From contig JAGWLE010000009.1 of the NCBI GenBank assembly GCA_028864955.1, forward strand, positions 1 through 12,662: a stretch of 12,662 nt of DNA. The letters are read 5' to 3'. The translations under genes were made by a program, and so were the position numbers. Source of the stretch: Patescibacteria group bacterium. Lineage in GTDB: Bacteria; Patescibacteriota; Minisyncoccia; Phycocordibacterales; PALSA-1337. The notes beneath the pieces were generated by a model. That model ran no database searches and was not told the DNA's origin. It saw only the letters and a list, made by a program, of their open reading frames with translations. This document shows positions 6,303 through 12,572 of this stretch, in pieces. The stretch's first letter is position 1. Each line of letters opens with the position of its first letter.

Positions 6303-6578
6303 CTACACTGCCGGCTGCAAAGCTGAAAGCTTGTCACCAAAGACTTTCATTTGGTCTTTGAAAGCGCGAAATTCATCGCGATGTTCTTGCATGAGCGCGC
6401 CGATGTAGCGATCTGTTTCAACACGATAGTATTCTTTCATGTTGTCCATGACAGCAATGAGGTTTTCATGCATCATGACGCGGACTTCACGCAGGATTTC
6501 AAATTTGAGTTCCTTGCCAAATTTACTCAATTCCGCGCTCAAGTATTTCTTTGTAACAATTTCTGATTCTGGGATCAT
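6303..6578 (-). CDS. Small coiled-coil protein of unknown function
   Basis: A protein of about 91 residues (MIPESEIVTKKYLSAE start), charged, Met- and Glu-rich, and predicted largely helical, with heptad-like hydrophobics that suggest a coiled coil. No cysteine pair, membrane segment or catalytic motif is visible. The start is ambiguous. The longest frame begins at 6641 but overlaps the promoter at 6614-6641. The ATG at 6596 has GGAAG four bases upstream. I chose the ATG at 6578 because it has the CC context (ACAACC before ATG) shared by most genes here and keeps a leader of about 28 bases. It sits between secY and adk, where many genomes have nothing, and precedes adk by 9 bases. I do not recognise a family. 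Confidence 0.7.
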   Translation of the reverse strand: MIPESEIVTKKYLSAELSKFGKELKFEILREVRVMMHENLIAVMDNMKEYYRVETDRYIGALMQEHRDEFRAFKDQMKVFGDKLSALQPAV

Positions 6579-6613
6579 GGTTGTAGGCTGACACATGCAT
6601 CTTCCGTGCCAGA

Positions 6614-6641
6614 ATTGTACACCGGTTATAAATGCCGGCAA
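6614..6641 (-). promoter_or_regulatory. Internal promoter after secY
   Basis: On the minus strand TTGCCG (6641-6636) is followed after 16 bases by TACAAT (6619-6614). The predicted start is near 6607, which would let the coiled-coil gene, adk and map be transcribed apart from the ribosomal protein genes. Confidence 0.5.
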
Positions 6642-6660
6642 GAGTACAAATTTTAACTGA

Positions 6661-7935
6661 TTAGTATTCGCGCATCGCCACCTGGGCGTCTACCTTCTTC
6701 AAGAGATCAAGGACGACGGAGACAACGATGAGGAGAGCGGTGCCGCCGATAGCGAGGGATTGGTTGGCGGTAAAGGCTTGCATGGCGAGTGGCAACACTG
6801 CGATAAGCCCGAGGAAGAGCGCGCCGACAAGGGTGATCCTGGTGACGATGGAACCCAGATAACCTTCAGTGTGTTCACCCGGACGCACACCCGGAATAAA
6901 GGCGCCCGAGCGCTGGAGATTTTCCGATATCATCTTTGGATCGAAGGTCACAGCCGTGTAGAAATACGTGAAGAGAACCACCAAAACGAAATAGGCGATG
7001 CCGTAAACCCAGGGATTATTGAAAAAGACCGTGAATGACGCGGCGGCCGAGGCAATGCCCGGGTGATTGGCGATATGCGAGAGGAAGTTCGAGATGATCT
7101 GCGGGAAGAGGAGGATCGACAAGGCAAAAATGATCGGAATAACGCCGGCCTGATTGAGGCGCAGCGGCAAGTACGTCGAAGCGCCGCCGTAGACCTTGTT
7201 GCCGCGAACCTGTTTGGCATAGGTCACCGGCACCGAACGCTCGGCCTCCGTCACGAAGACCACGCCGGCGACGACGACGAGGGCCACCGCCAGAGCGCCT
7301 ATGTATATGGGTAAGCTTGAAGGATCATACGTCGAGACAAACTGCGTAACATCGCGCGGCAGACGCGAGATGATGCCGGCAAAGATGATCAGTGAGACGC
7401 CATTGCCGATGCCAAATTCTGAAATGAGTTCACCCAGCCACATGAGCAGCATCGAACCGCCGGTGATGACCACGGCGTTTGTCAGGAAGGCAAAGGTCGA
7501 CATGTGCGGCAAAACGCTCTGTGACTGCAGCAAAATGATGAAACCGATAGCTTGAAGCACCGCCAACGGCGCGCCCATGAGACGAGAATACTGCGACAGT
7601 TTCATGCGGCCAGCTTCACCTTCATCATGCATCAGCGCCTTCCATTTGGGAAACATCATGGTCAGGAGCTGGATGATGATCGAAGCCGTGATGAACGGAC
7701 CGACGCCCAACATGACGATCGAGAGGTTCGACAAGCCGCCGCCCGAAAATATATTCAAAAAACCGAAGAACTGGCTCGATGACAGGAGCTTTGAGAGATT
7801 GCCGGGATCAACGCCGGGAATAGGGATGGCCGCCAACAGGCGGAAAACTACCAAAATGAGCACAGTGAAGCCGATGCGCCGGCGCAACATCGGATCGTGG
7901 AAGGCAGTCGCGATTTTTTGCCAGAAATTATTCAT
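6661..7935 (-). CDS. secY: Protein translocase subunit SecY
   Basis: The channel-forming subunit of the Sec translocon in the cytoplasmic membrane. The 424-residue protein has the family's ten hydrophobic segments and typical motifs: PIPGVD near residue 38 before the plug, FLNIFSGGGLSNLSIVMLGVGPFITASIIIQLL at about 59-91 (plug and TM2), the GEAGRMKLSQYSR loop, and GIGNGVSLIIFAGI near 175-188. It starts only 3 bases after the rplO stop, so it is co-transcribed with the ribosomal proteins as in other spc operons. Length and motifs are complete, with no frameshift. Confidence 0.98.
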   Translation of the reverse strand: MNNFWQKIATAFHDPMLRRRIGFTVLILVVFRLLAAIPIPGVDPGNLSKLLSSSQFFGFLNIFSGGGLSNLSIVMLGVGPFITASIIIQLLTMMFPKWKALMHDEGEAGRMKLSQYSRLMGAPLAVLQAIGFIILLQSQSVLPHMSTFAFLTNAVVITGGSMLLMWLGELISEFGIGNGVSLIIFAGIISRLPRDVTQFVSTYDPSSLPIYIGALAVALVVVAGVVFVTEAERSVPVTYAKQVRGNKVYGGASTYLPLRLNQAGVIPIIFALSILLFPQIISNFLSHIANHPGIASAAASFTVFFNNPWVYGIAYFVLVVLFTYFYTAVTFDPKMISENLQRSGAFIPGVRPGEHTEGYLGSIVTRITLVGALFLGLIAVLPLAMQAFTANQSLAIGGTALLIVVSVVLDLLKKVDAQVAMREY

Positions 7936-7938
7936 GAA

Positions 7939-8421
7939 TTACTTCTTGGAGACCTTCTCTGCAACGGGCTTGGACCCGAGGCCGTCCACCGAACCGCCGG
8001 CCTTTTCTATTTTTACCTTCGCCGAATCGGAAATAAGACAGCCGCTGATGATGACCGCCTTTGTGATTTCGCCTTCGCCGAGAATTTTCACCATTGGCAA
8101 TCGGCCGGACAGCGTCGAAATCACACCTTTTTCCGCCAGCGTGGCCGGCGTCACTTTTTCATTTTGTCCATAGACGCCTTCGATCAGCGCCAGATTTACC
8201 GGAAAGGCGCGTGCGGAAATCGGCTTGTGTGGATTGACGCCGCGGCCGCGGAGTTTCGGCAGCTTCTTGATGATATCGCGCCACTCCGGTCGGCGCTTGT
8301 TGCCGGCACGAGCGCTCTGACCCTTGCCGCCGCGGCCGGAAGTCTTGCCGCGTTTGCCGCCGCGCGCCACGATCATGCGCTTCATGTTCGGATGATTTCG
8401 CTGTAAATGGTGGGATTGCAT
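7939..8421 (-). CDS. rplO: 50S ribosomal protein L15 (uL15)
   Basis: A 160-residue basic protein with the Gly/Arg-rich N-terminal segment that threads into 23S rRNA (ARGGKRGKTSGRGGKGQSAR), followed by the globular domain with KVTPATLAEKGVIS and VKILGEGEITKAV. I placed the start at ATG 8421 (MQSHHLQRNHPN), matching the usual L15 beginning; a GTG eight codons upstream is open but unlikely. CTCC precedes the ATG. The expected rpmD (uL30) gene between rpsE and rplO is absent: only 32 bases separate the two genes, and these are repeat-derived. Confidence 0.96.
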   Translation of the reverse strand: MQSHHLQRNHPNMKRMIVARGGKRGKTSGRGGKGQSARAGNKRRPEWRDIIKKLPKLRGRGVNPHKPISARAFPVNLALIEGVYGQNEKVTPATLAEKGVISTLSGRLPMVKILGEGEITKAVIISGCLISDSAKVKIEKAGGSVDGLGSKPVAEKVSKK

Positions 8422-8434
8422 GGAGATAATAGTT

Positions 8435-8511
8435 ACAAGTGACACGTCGCAGGTTATGACCTGTCACTTTTGACTTTTGACTTTTGACTTTCTACTTGCG
8501 ACTTATCACTC
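8435..8511. repeat. Heptanucleotide repeat array at the rpsE 3' end
   Basis: From 8462 to 8510 seven consecutive 7-base units all end in ACT: TGTCACT, three TTTGACT, TTCTACT, TGCGACT and TATCACT. The same 7-base phase can be followed back to about 8435 with units carrying AGT, CGT and GGT, i.e. partly inverted copies. This creates a hairpin: GTGAC (8439-8443) with GTCAC (8463-8467) and AGGT (8451-8454) with ACCT (8459-8462). The array overlaps the rpsE stop codon and encodes the last ~16 residues of S5. Confidence 0.75.
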
Positions 8512-9206
8512 TTAAGCGTCGCCTTCGGCGTCTTTGAAAGCTTCTTGAGCGCTTCGACGGCGGCGCGGGCGTTGTTCAGGCGATTCTTGGAACCGGAGAG
8601 GAATTTGGCGGCCACGTCCTTGATGCCGGCCAATTCGATGACGGCGCGGGCAGAACTGCCGGCCACAATACCGCTACCGCGGGCAGGAAAGATCTTGATC
8701 ATGGCGCTGGCGTATTTGGCTTCAACGGCGTGCGGAATAACCATCTGCGGCGACAGCGGCACGCGGATCAGATTTTTCTTGGCTTCGCGCGTGGCCTTTT
8801 CCACGGCACCGGCCGTATCGCTACCCTTCCCCAAGCCGACGCCGACCCGTCCCTTGCGATCGCCAGCAACGACGGCCACGCTGAAATTCATGCGGCGGCC
8901 GCCCGAAGTTACGCGGGTGACGCGACGAATATCGATGATCTTGGAATCAAACTCCGGTTTGATGCGTTCGCGAGACTCGCCACGGCCGCCACGGCCATCG
9001 CGCGAAGAGCCGGGACCCGAACCTCTGCCGCCGCGGCGCGCCGGATCGCCGCGCATCTTCCTGCCCGGCGTGATCTTGTTCGGCGTCGGCAGTGCGGCGG
9101 CCGCATCCGGAGCATCGGCTGTTTGCGCCACCACTTCGGCGGCCTCGATGCCCGTCGAAGGAATCTTGACTTCGTCGTTCTGCGATTGTGTGTCTTTGCT
9201 TGGCAT
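8454..9206 (-). CDS. rpsE: 30S ribosomal protein S5 (uS5) with long N-terminal and repeat-derived C-terminal extensions
   Basis: S5 takes part in decoding fidelity and 30S assembly. The conserved core runs from about residue 86 (FDSKIIDIRRVTRVTSGGRRMNFSV) through VGVGLGKGSD and IFPARGSGIVAG to about residue 230 (KNRLNNARAAVEALKKL). At 250 residues it is well above the usual ~165. Residues 1-50 are Ala/acid-rich, and 51-78 are Gly/Arg-rich with RGG-like repeats. The C-terminal tail (residues 233-249, SDKSQVESQKSKVKSDR) has a 7-residue period because it is encoded by the heptanucleotide repeats at 8462-8510. The ATG at 9206 has no Shine-Dalgarno. An in-frame Met51 would remove the acidic part, but the open frame and composition give no reason to reject the long form. 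Confidence 0.95.
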   Translation of the reverse strand: MPSKDTQSQNDEVKIPSTGIEAAEVVAQTADAPDAAAALPTPNKITPGRKMRGDPARRGGRGSGPGSSRDGRGGRGESRERIKPEFDSKIIDIRRVTRVTSGGRRMNFSVAVVAGDRKGRVGVGLGKGSDTAGAVEKATREAKKNLIRVPLSPQMVIPHAVEAKYASAMIKIFPARGSGIVAGSSARAVIELAGIKDVAAKFLSGSKNRLNNARAAVEALKKLSKTPKATLKSDKSQVESQKSKVKSDRS

Positions 9207-9242
9207 AATAGTTAAATTAAAAGTGGATGGCGAAATGCAGCT

Positions 9243-9593
9243 CTAAAATTCCAGACCGCCTTTGCGGGCGGCATCCGCGACCATCCTGATCTTGCCGGCA
9301 TAGAGGAAACCTCCGCGATCGAAGACGGCTTTGCCTATCTTAGCCTCTTTTGCCTTCTTGGCAATGAGCGCGCCAACCTCGCTGGCGCGTTCAACCGGCG
9401 TCTTTCCCTTGGCGCTGCGGCTATCCGCCTGGACCAGCGTCCGACCGGCGTCATCATCGACGAGCTGTGCGTAGATATAACGGTGTGATTTGAACACTGC
9501 CAGCCGCGGCCGCTCTTTCGTGCCGTGGATCTTGGCGCGGACGCGGGCCTTGCGCCGGGCAAATATGACTGATTGTTTCTGTAATGTATTCAT
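9243..9593 (-). CDS. rplR: 50S ribosomal protein L18 (uL18)
   Basis: A 116-residue 5S rRNA-binding protein with the usual features: the basic N-terminus RRKARVRAKIHGTKERPRLAVFKSHRYIYAQLVDD and the C-terminal FDRGGFLYAGKIRMVADAARKGGLEF. Length is normal. It lies between rplF (45-base gap) and rpsE (36-base gap) in standard spc order. CATCACC precedes its ATG. Confidence 0.97.
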   Translation of the reverse strand: MNTLQKQSVIFARRKARVRAKIHGTKERPRLAVFKSHRYIYAQLVDDDAGRTLVQADSRSAKGKTPVERASEVGALIAKKAKEAKIGKAVFDRGGFLYAGKIRMVADAARKGGLEF

Positions 9594-9638
9594 GGTGATG
9601 TGTATTCCTGCATTTTATCTCTGTCGCCATTCTGGCCT

Positions 9639-10172
9639 CTATGCCGCCTTCTTGCCCTGCTTTCTCCGTATGACTTCGTCGGCGTAGCGGATGCCTTTGC
9701 CGAGATACGGTTCCGGCTTCTTGGTGGCGCGGATCACGGCCGCCAGCTGTCCGACTTTTTCGCAGTCAATGCCGGAGACTGTGATGGTATTCTTGTCCGT
9801 CGCGACTTTGATATCGGCCGGAATAGGGATGGTGACCGGATGCGAGAAACCGACGTTCAAAACCAGATCCTTGCCTTTGACATCCGCCTTGAAGCCGATG
9901 CCTTCAAAGGCCAGCTTCTTTTCGTAGGGCTTGTTGACGCCGGCGATCATATTCTTTATGTGAGATGCGTACGTGCCCCAGAGCGCGTTGGATTGGAGAT
10001 TTTGGTAGGCCTGTTCGAGAGTGATGTGGCCGTTCTCAACAATCACTTTGATGTGCGGACGAAATTCCTTGGTCAGCGTGCCAAGCGGACCCTTCACGGT
10101 CATGACGCCCGAAGCGAAAGAAGCTTCGGTCTTTGGCGGCAGAACAATGGGCTTTTTGGCGATGCGCGACAT
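9639..10172 (-). CDS. rplF: 50S ribosomal protein L6 (uL6)
   Basis: A 177-residue protein with the two L6 repeats and the C-terminal signature (EPYLGKGIRYADEVIRRKQGKK). The N-terminus MSRIAKKPIVLPP is typical. It binds 23S rRNA near the sarcin-ricin loop and the factor-binding site. AACACC precedes the ATG. A 51-base gap separates it from rpsH. Confidence 0.97.
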   Translation of the reverse strand: MSRIAKKPIVLPPKTEASFASGVMTVKGPLGTLTKEFRPHIKVIVENGHITLEQAYQNLQSNALWGTYASHIKNMIAGVNKPYEKKLAFEGIGFKADVKGKDLVLNVGFSHPVTIPIPADIKVATDKNTITVSGIDCEKVGQLAAVIRATKKPEPYLGKGIRYADEVIRRKQGKKAA

Positions 10173-10223
10173 GGTGTTAAAAAGTCAAAATGGTCGGAAT
10201 AGGTAAAGGAATTGAAATGAAAT

Positions 10224-10616
10224 CTACCAAATCTTGAAGAGGACTTCGCCGCCGACCTTTTGCTTCTTGGCGTCGCCATCGATCATGATGCCTTTTGGCG
10301 TCGACAAAAACGTGTTGCCAAAGCCGCTCCTATATGTCCGGATATCCGTCGATTTCTGGTAAATGCGGCGCGAGGGTTTGGAAATACGCTGGACGCCGTG
10401 GATGCGCGGTCCCGTATCGAAACGGACGAGGGTCAGTTCGAGCTCACTACCGATGAGCTTGCCTTTCTTTTCGACTGATGCCACGTAGCCGGCCTTCTTG
10501 AGTGCGTGGGCGACGTTGTTCACGAACTTCGAATACGCAACCGTTACCGATGGCTTGCCGGCAAAGCTGGCGTTCTGGAGGCGGATGATGAGGTCTGAAA
10601 TAGGGTCGGTAACCAT
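10224..10616 (-). CDS. rpsH: 30S ribosomal protein S8 (uS8)
   Basis: A 130-residue protein with the S8 start MVTDPISDLIIRLQNA and the conserved C-terminal RISKPSRRIYQ and STPKGIMIDGDAKKQKVGGEVLFKIW. The same reading frame is open far upstream (to 11348), but the start at 10616 is set by homology and by the CTACC-ATG context. S8 binds 16S rRNA and in Escherichia coli represses the spc operon by binding mRNA near rplE. Whether that control survives is doubtful, since here rplE and rpsN are separated by other genes. Confidence 0.96.
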   Translation of the reverse strand: MVTDPISDLIIRLQNASFAGKPSVTVAYSKFVNNVAHALKKAGYVASVEKKGKLIGSELELTLVRFDTGPRIHGVQRISKPSRRIYQKSTDIRTYRSGFGNTFLSTPKGIMIDGDAKKQKVGGEVLFKIW

Positions 10617-10638
10617 GGTAGTGAAGTGAAGTATTGAA

Positions 10639-10656
10639 AGTCGAAATAGTCGAGAT
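10639..10656 (-). repeat. Two 9-base direct repeats in the rpsN-rpsH spacer
   Basis: AGTCGAAAT (10639-10647) is followed immediately by AGTCGAGAT (10648-10656), differing at one base. This resembles, weakly, the repeats at the rpsE/rplO junction. Confidence 0.3.
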
Positions 10657-10657
10657 A

Positions 10658-10843
10658 TTACCAGGAAGATTTCTTGATGCCAGGAATGGCGCCCTCGTTG
10701 GCGAATTCTCGGAAACAAATGCGGCACAGATCGAAGTCTCTCATGTAGCCATGCTTCCTGCCGCAGCGGAAACAGCGCCGAACGACGCGCGACTTGAATT
10801 TCGGCTTCTTGGCGGAACGGGCGATGACTGATGTCTTGGCCAT
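10658..10843 (-). CDS. rpsN: 30S ribosomal protein S14, zinc-binding type (uS14)
   Basis: A 61-residue protein with two zinc knuckles, Cys24-x2-Cys27 and Cys40-x2-Cys43, and the C-terminal FREFANEGAIPGIKKSSW, which is the short zinc-type S14. The ATG at 10843 is preceded by TATCC. Longer upstream reading in this frame runs into the leader and promoter and is not coding. It is the first gene of the downstream half of the spc operon, behind its own promoter at 10990-11018 and a leader of about 140 bases. Confidence 0.96.
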   Translation of the reverse strand: MAKTSVIARSAKKPKFKSRVVRRCFRCGRKHGYMRDFDLCRICFREFANEGAIPGIKKSSW

Positions 10844-10983
10844 GGATAAAATCTTCTGATAGACGACTCCGGCAATTAAAATCGGATTGGTTAGCTCTCT
10901 TCCGGCTTCGCCTATATGTGCGGCTGGCCAAGAATCGCGCTTCCAATCGTCTGATTCCTCGAAATACAGGGTATTTGAAGGTG
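10844..10983 (-). promoter_or_regulatory. Long untranslated leader of rpsN
   Basis: About 140 bases separate the predicted start near 10983 from the rpsN ATG. The leader has small stems (AAATA/TATTT around a CCCTG loop; GGC-GAA-GCC; two distant CCGG blocks) but no convincing ORF. It is long for a gene set whose other leaders are short, so it might host autoregulation by a ribosomal protein. This is inferred only from length and position. Confidence 0.35.
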
Positions 10984-10989
10984 ATCTGG

Positions 10990-11018
10990 ATACTAGCAGA
11001 CGCACGCAGCAGAGTCAA
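10990..11018 (-). promoter_or_regulatory. Promoter restarting the spc operon at rpsN
   Basis: TTGACT (11018-11013) is followed after 17 bases by TAGTAT (10995-10990), with TGC before the -10 box (extended -10). It points into rpsN and lies between rpsN and the divergent PAP2 gene. Confidence 0.65.
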
Positions 11019-11045
11019 TATGCACAGCCCGGCCTGGGTTCCGCG

Positions 11046-11054
11046 TGCTAAAAT
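11046..11054 (+). promoter_or_regulatory. Extended -10 promoter element of the PAP2 gene
   Basis: TGC directly precedes TAAAAT (11049-11054). No -35 is recognisable. The predicted start near 11061 leaves only about 3 bases before the ATG at 11064, so the mRNA would be almost leaderless. Confidence 0.45.
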
Positions 11055-11063
11055 ACCTTCACT

Positions 11064-11720
11064 ATGCTGACATTTATCCGCACGCTTCCCGGCAACATCA
11101 TTCATTGTTATAGGAAGCGCTATCTTCTCTGGCAAGCGGCAGTCTTTGGATTGACTGCTTTTGCCGTCGTGAGCGGTCTGGATTGGGAATATTTCAAGGC
11201 GACGAGAAGCCCTCTCATCTGGCAGCTGGCGTGGCCGGCCGTCTTCATCGGCGCGTTCGTGCCCGTCCTCCTGCCGCTCGCGCTCATCTGTATGGGTGCC
11301 ATCGCTCGCAAAGCCCGCTTGCAAATGCTCGGTTGGGGCATCGGCCAAGCCGCGTTCGTCGGCTGGCTGATCTCCTCTGCCTATAAGGCCGTGACCGGTC
11401 GCATTCCCCCGGAATTGTTCGGCTCGGGTTCAGTGAACATCTCCAATCAATTTCAATTCGGCTGGTGGAATGGCGGCATTCTCTGGGGCTGGCCTTCATC
11501 CCACACTGCCGTGAATGTGGCCCTGGCCGTGGCTCTGATCACCATGTTCCCCAGATACCGTTGGCTTTCCGTAGCGGCTATCATCTACGCCACCTATATC
11601 GGACTGGGCGTCTCCGTAACCGTGCATTGGTTTTCAGATTTTGTGGCGGGCGCGATCCTAGGGATCATCATTGGCACGGTTGTCGGCAAATCATTCAAGA
11701 AGCTGGCGGCGCACGCCTGA
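11064..11720 (+). CDS. PAP2-family membrane phosphatase (divergent)
   Basis: A 218-residue membrane protein with about six hydrophobic segments. PAP2 (phosphatidic acid phosphatase type 2) enzymes dephosphorylate lipid phosphates such as undecaprenyl pyrophosphate, with catalytic residues at the membrane surface. Visible motifs: C1 KAVTGRIPP (Lys108-Pro116), C2 PSSHT (144-148, usually PSGH), C3 with catalytic His188 and Asp192 in VHWFSD. The Arg of the KxxxxxxRP motif is Pro115, and the Arg six residues before the C3 His is Gly182, so two phosphate-binding arginines seem missing. The enzyme is therefore either a divergent subfamily or altered in substrate. It is oriented against the spc operon and splits rplE from rpsN. 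The substrate cannot be told from sequence. Confidence 0.88.
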   Translation: MLTFIRTLPGNIIHCYRKRYLLWQAAVFGLTAFAVVSGLDWEYFKATRSPLIWQLAWPAVFIGAFVPVLLPLALICMGAIARKARLQMLGWGIGQAAFVGWLISSAYKAVTGRIPPELFGSGSVNISNQFQFGWWNGGILWGWPSSHTAVNVALAVALITMFPRYRWLSVAAIIYATYIGLGVSVTVHWFSDFVAGAILGIIIGTVVGKSFKKLAAHA

Positions 11721-11730
11721 GATATGAGAA

Positions 11731-11761
11731 TGACCGCGGCGCATGAGATGCGTCGCGGTCA
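11731..11761 (+). terminator. Strong hairpin between the convergent PAP2 and 56-aa genes
   Basis: TGACCGCGGCGCAT (11731-11744) pairs with ATGCGTCGCGGTCA (11748-11761) over 14 positions around a 3-base loop. The only non-Watson-Crick position is G-U if read as plus-strand RNA but A-C on the minus strand, which favours the PAP2 transcript. No U-tract follows, so it may end transcription inefficiently or protect the 3' end. Confidence 0.5.
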
Positions 11762-11779
11762 GATGTGTCCCAACAGGGA

Positions 11780-11950
11780 TCAGTCGGTCTTCAAGCTCAA
11801 GCCGGCGTCTTCCGGCGTCCATTCTTTTTCCTGAATGGGGCTCGAGCCAATGGCATCGCCATCGGCTTCGTCCACTTCCGAAAGCCGGACCGGCGTCGGC
11901 ATTTGACCACTTACAAGACTCTTAAAGACCTCTTCAACTCTGTCGCTCAT
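11780..11950 (-). CDS. Small acidic protein of unknown function (56 aa)
   Basis: The 56-residue frame starts at ATG 11950 with AAGGA six bases upstream, one of the few clear Shine-Dalgarno sequences in the window. A GTG 14 codons upstream is open but would place the SD inside the gene. The protein (MSDRVEEVFKSLVSG start) has 13 acidic against 5 basic residues, no cysteines, and no membrane segment. The first ~15 residues could form an amphipathic helix and the rest looks disordered. It has its own promoter overlapping the end of rplE. I do not recognise a family. The clear promoter and SD support a real gene despite its size. Confidence 0.6.
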   Translation of the reverse strand: MSDRVEEVFKSLVSGQMPTPVRLSEVDEADGDAIGSSPIQEKEWTPEDAGLSLKTD

Positions 11951-11982
11951 ATCATATCCTTTTTGTTGCCTGAATTTGTTCA

Positions 11983-12011
11983 ATTTTAACACATCTCGAT
12001 ATATAAATCAA
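11983..12011 (-). promoter_or_regulatory. Promoter of the 56-aa gene
   Basis: TTGATT (12011-12006) lies 17 bases before TAAAAT (11988-11983), with TGT preceding the -10 box. The predicted start near 11976 gives a leader of about 26 bases containing the AAGGA site. Confidence 0.55.
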
Positions 12012-12013
12012 GT

Positions 12014-12565
12014 CTATTTCTTTTCCTCCCTTTTCAGAGGCAGGCCGAGATGCTCGAGGAAAGCCAGCGTGGTCTTTTTGTCACGGGACGTCGTGACGAT
12101 GGTCACCGCCAAGCCAAACACATCCTTCAGATCTTCATCGGACGTCTCCGGAAATATCGTATGCTCCTTGATGCCAAAGGTGTAGTTCCCCATGGCGTCA
12201 ACGCTGTCGCGCGAAAGGCCCCGAAAATCCTTGGTGCGAGGCAGGGCGACATGGATCAAGCGATCCAGGAATTCATTCATGCGAGCGCCGCGAAGCGTTA
12301 CCTGGTAGCCGATCGGATCCCCGACGCGCGTCTTGAATGTGGCGATGGCCTTCTTGGTGACGCGCAAAGCCGGTTTTTGGCCGGTGATCTTGGCGAGGCG
12401 ATCGGCGATGAGTTCGATCTTCTTCTTGTCCTTGACCGATCCAAAGCTGTTCGAGACCACGACCTTGACCAGCCGCGGCGCTTGCATCGAATTCTTGATG
12501 TGCAGCTGCGCGTGGAGTGACGTGAACGAGCTCTTATTCAATTCAGCGGTCGTTGTATGTGTCAT
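12014..12565 (-). CDS. rplE: 50S ribosomal protein L5 (uL5)
   Basis: A 183-residue 5S rRNA-binding protein with the L5 signatures: LADRLAKITGQKP-like segment (IADRLAKITGQKPALRVTKKAIATFKTR), GDPIGYQVTLRG, ALPRTKDFRGLS and DAMGNYTFGIKEHTIFPE. It follows rplX as in other spc operons, but the next gene on this strand is the 56-aa gene rather than rpsN. GCC precedes the ATG at 12565. Confidence 0.97.
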   Translation of the reverse strand: MTHTTTAELNKSSFTSLHAQLHIKNSMQAPRLVKVVVSNSFGSVKDKKKIELIADRLAKITGQKPALRVTKKAIATFKTRVGDPIGYQVTLRGARMNEFLDRLIHVALPRTKDFRGLSRDSVDAMGNYTFGIKEHTIFPETSDEDLKDVFGLAVTIVTTSRDKKTTLAFLEHLGLPLKREEKK

Positions 12566-12572
12566 GGCTTTG

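Noticed and set aside
6294..6305. TAGAAT spaced like a -10 box for a leaderless adk
   Set aside because: It contains the stop codon of the upstream gene, and no acceptable -35 lies 15-18 bases upstream.
10844..11005. N-terminal extension or leader peptide in frame with rpsN, starting at a GTG near 11005
   Set aside because: The start lies inside the predicted promoter, and zinc-type S14 proteins begin at the Met of MAKTSV.
10617..11348. Upstream extension of the rpsH reading frame to a 374-residue protein
   Set aside because: The frame crosses rpsN, its leader and the PAP2 start without resemblance to any family. S8 itself begins at 10616.
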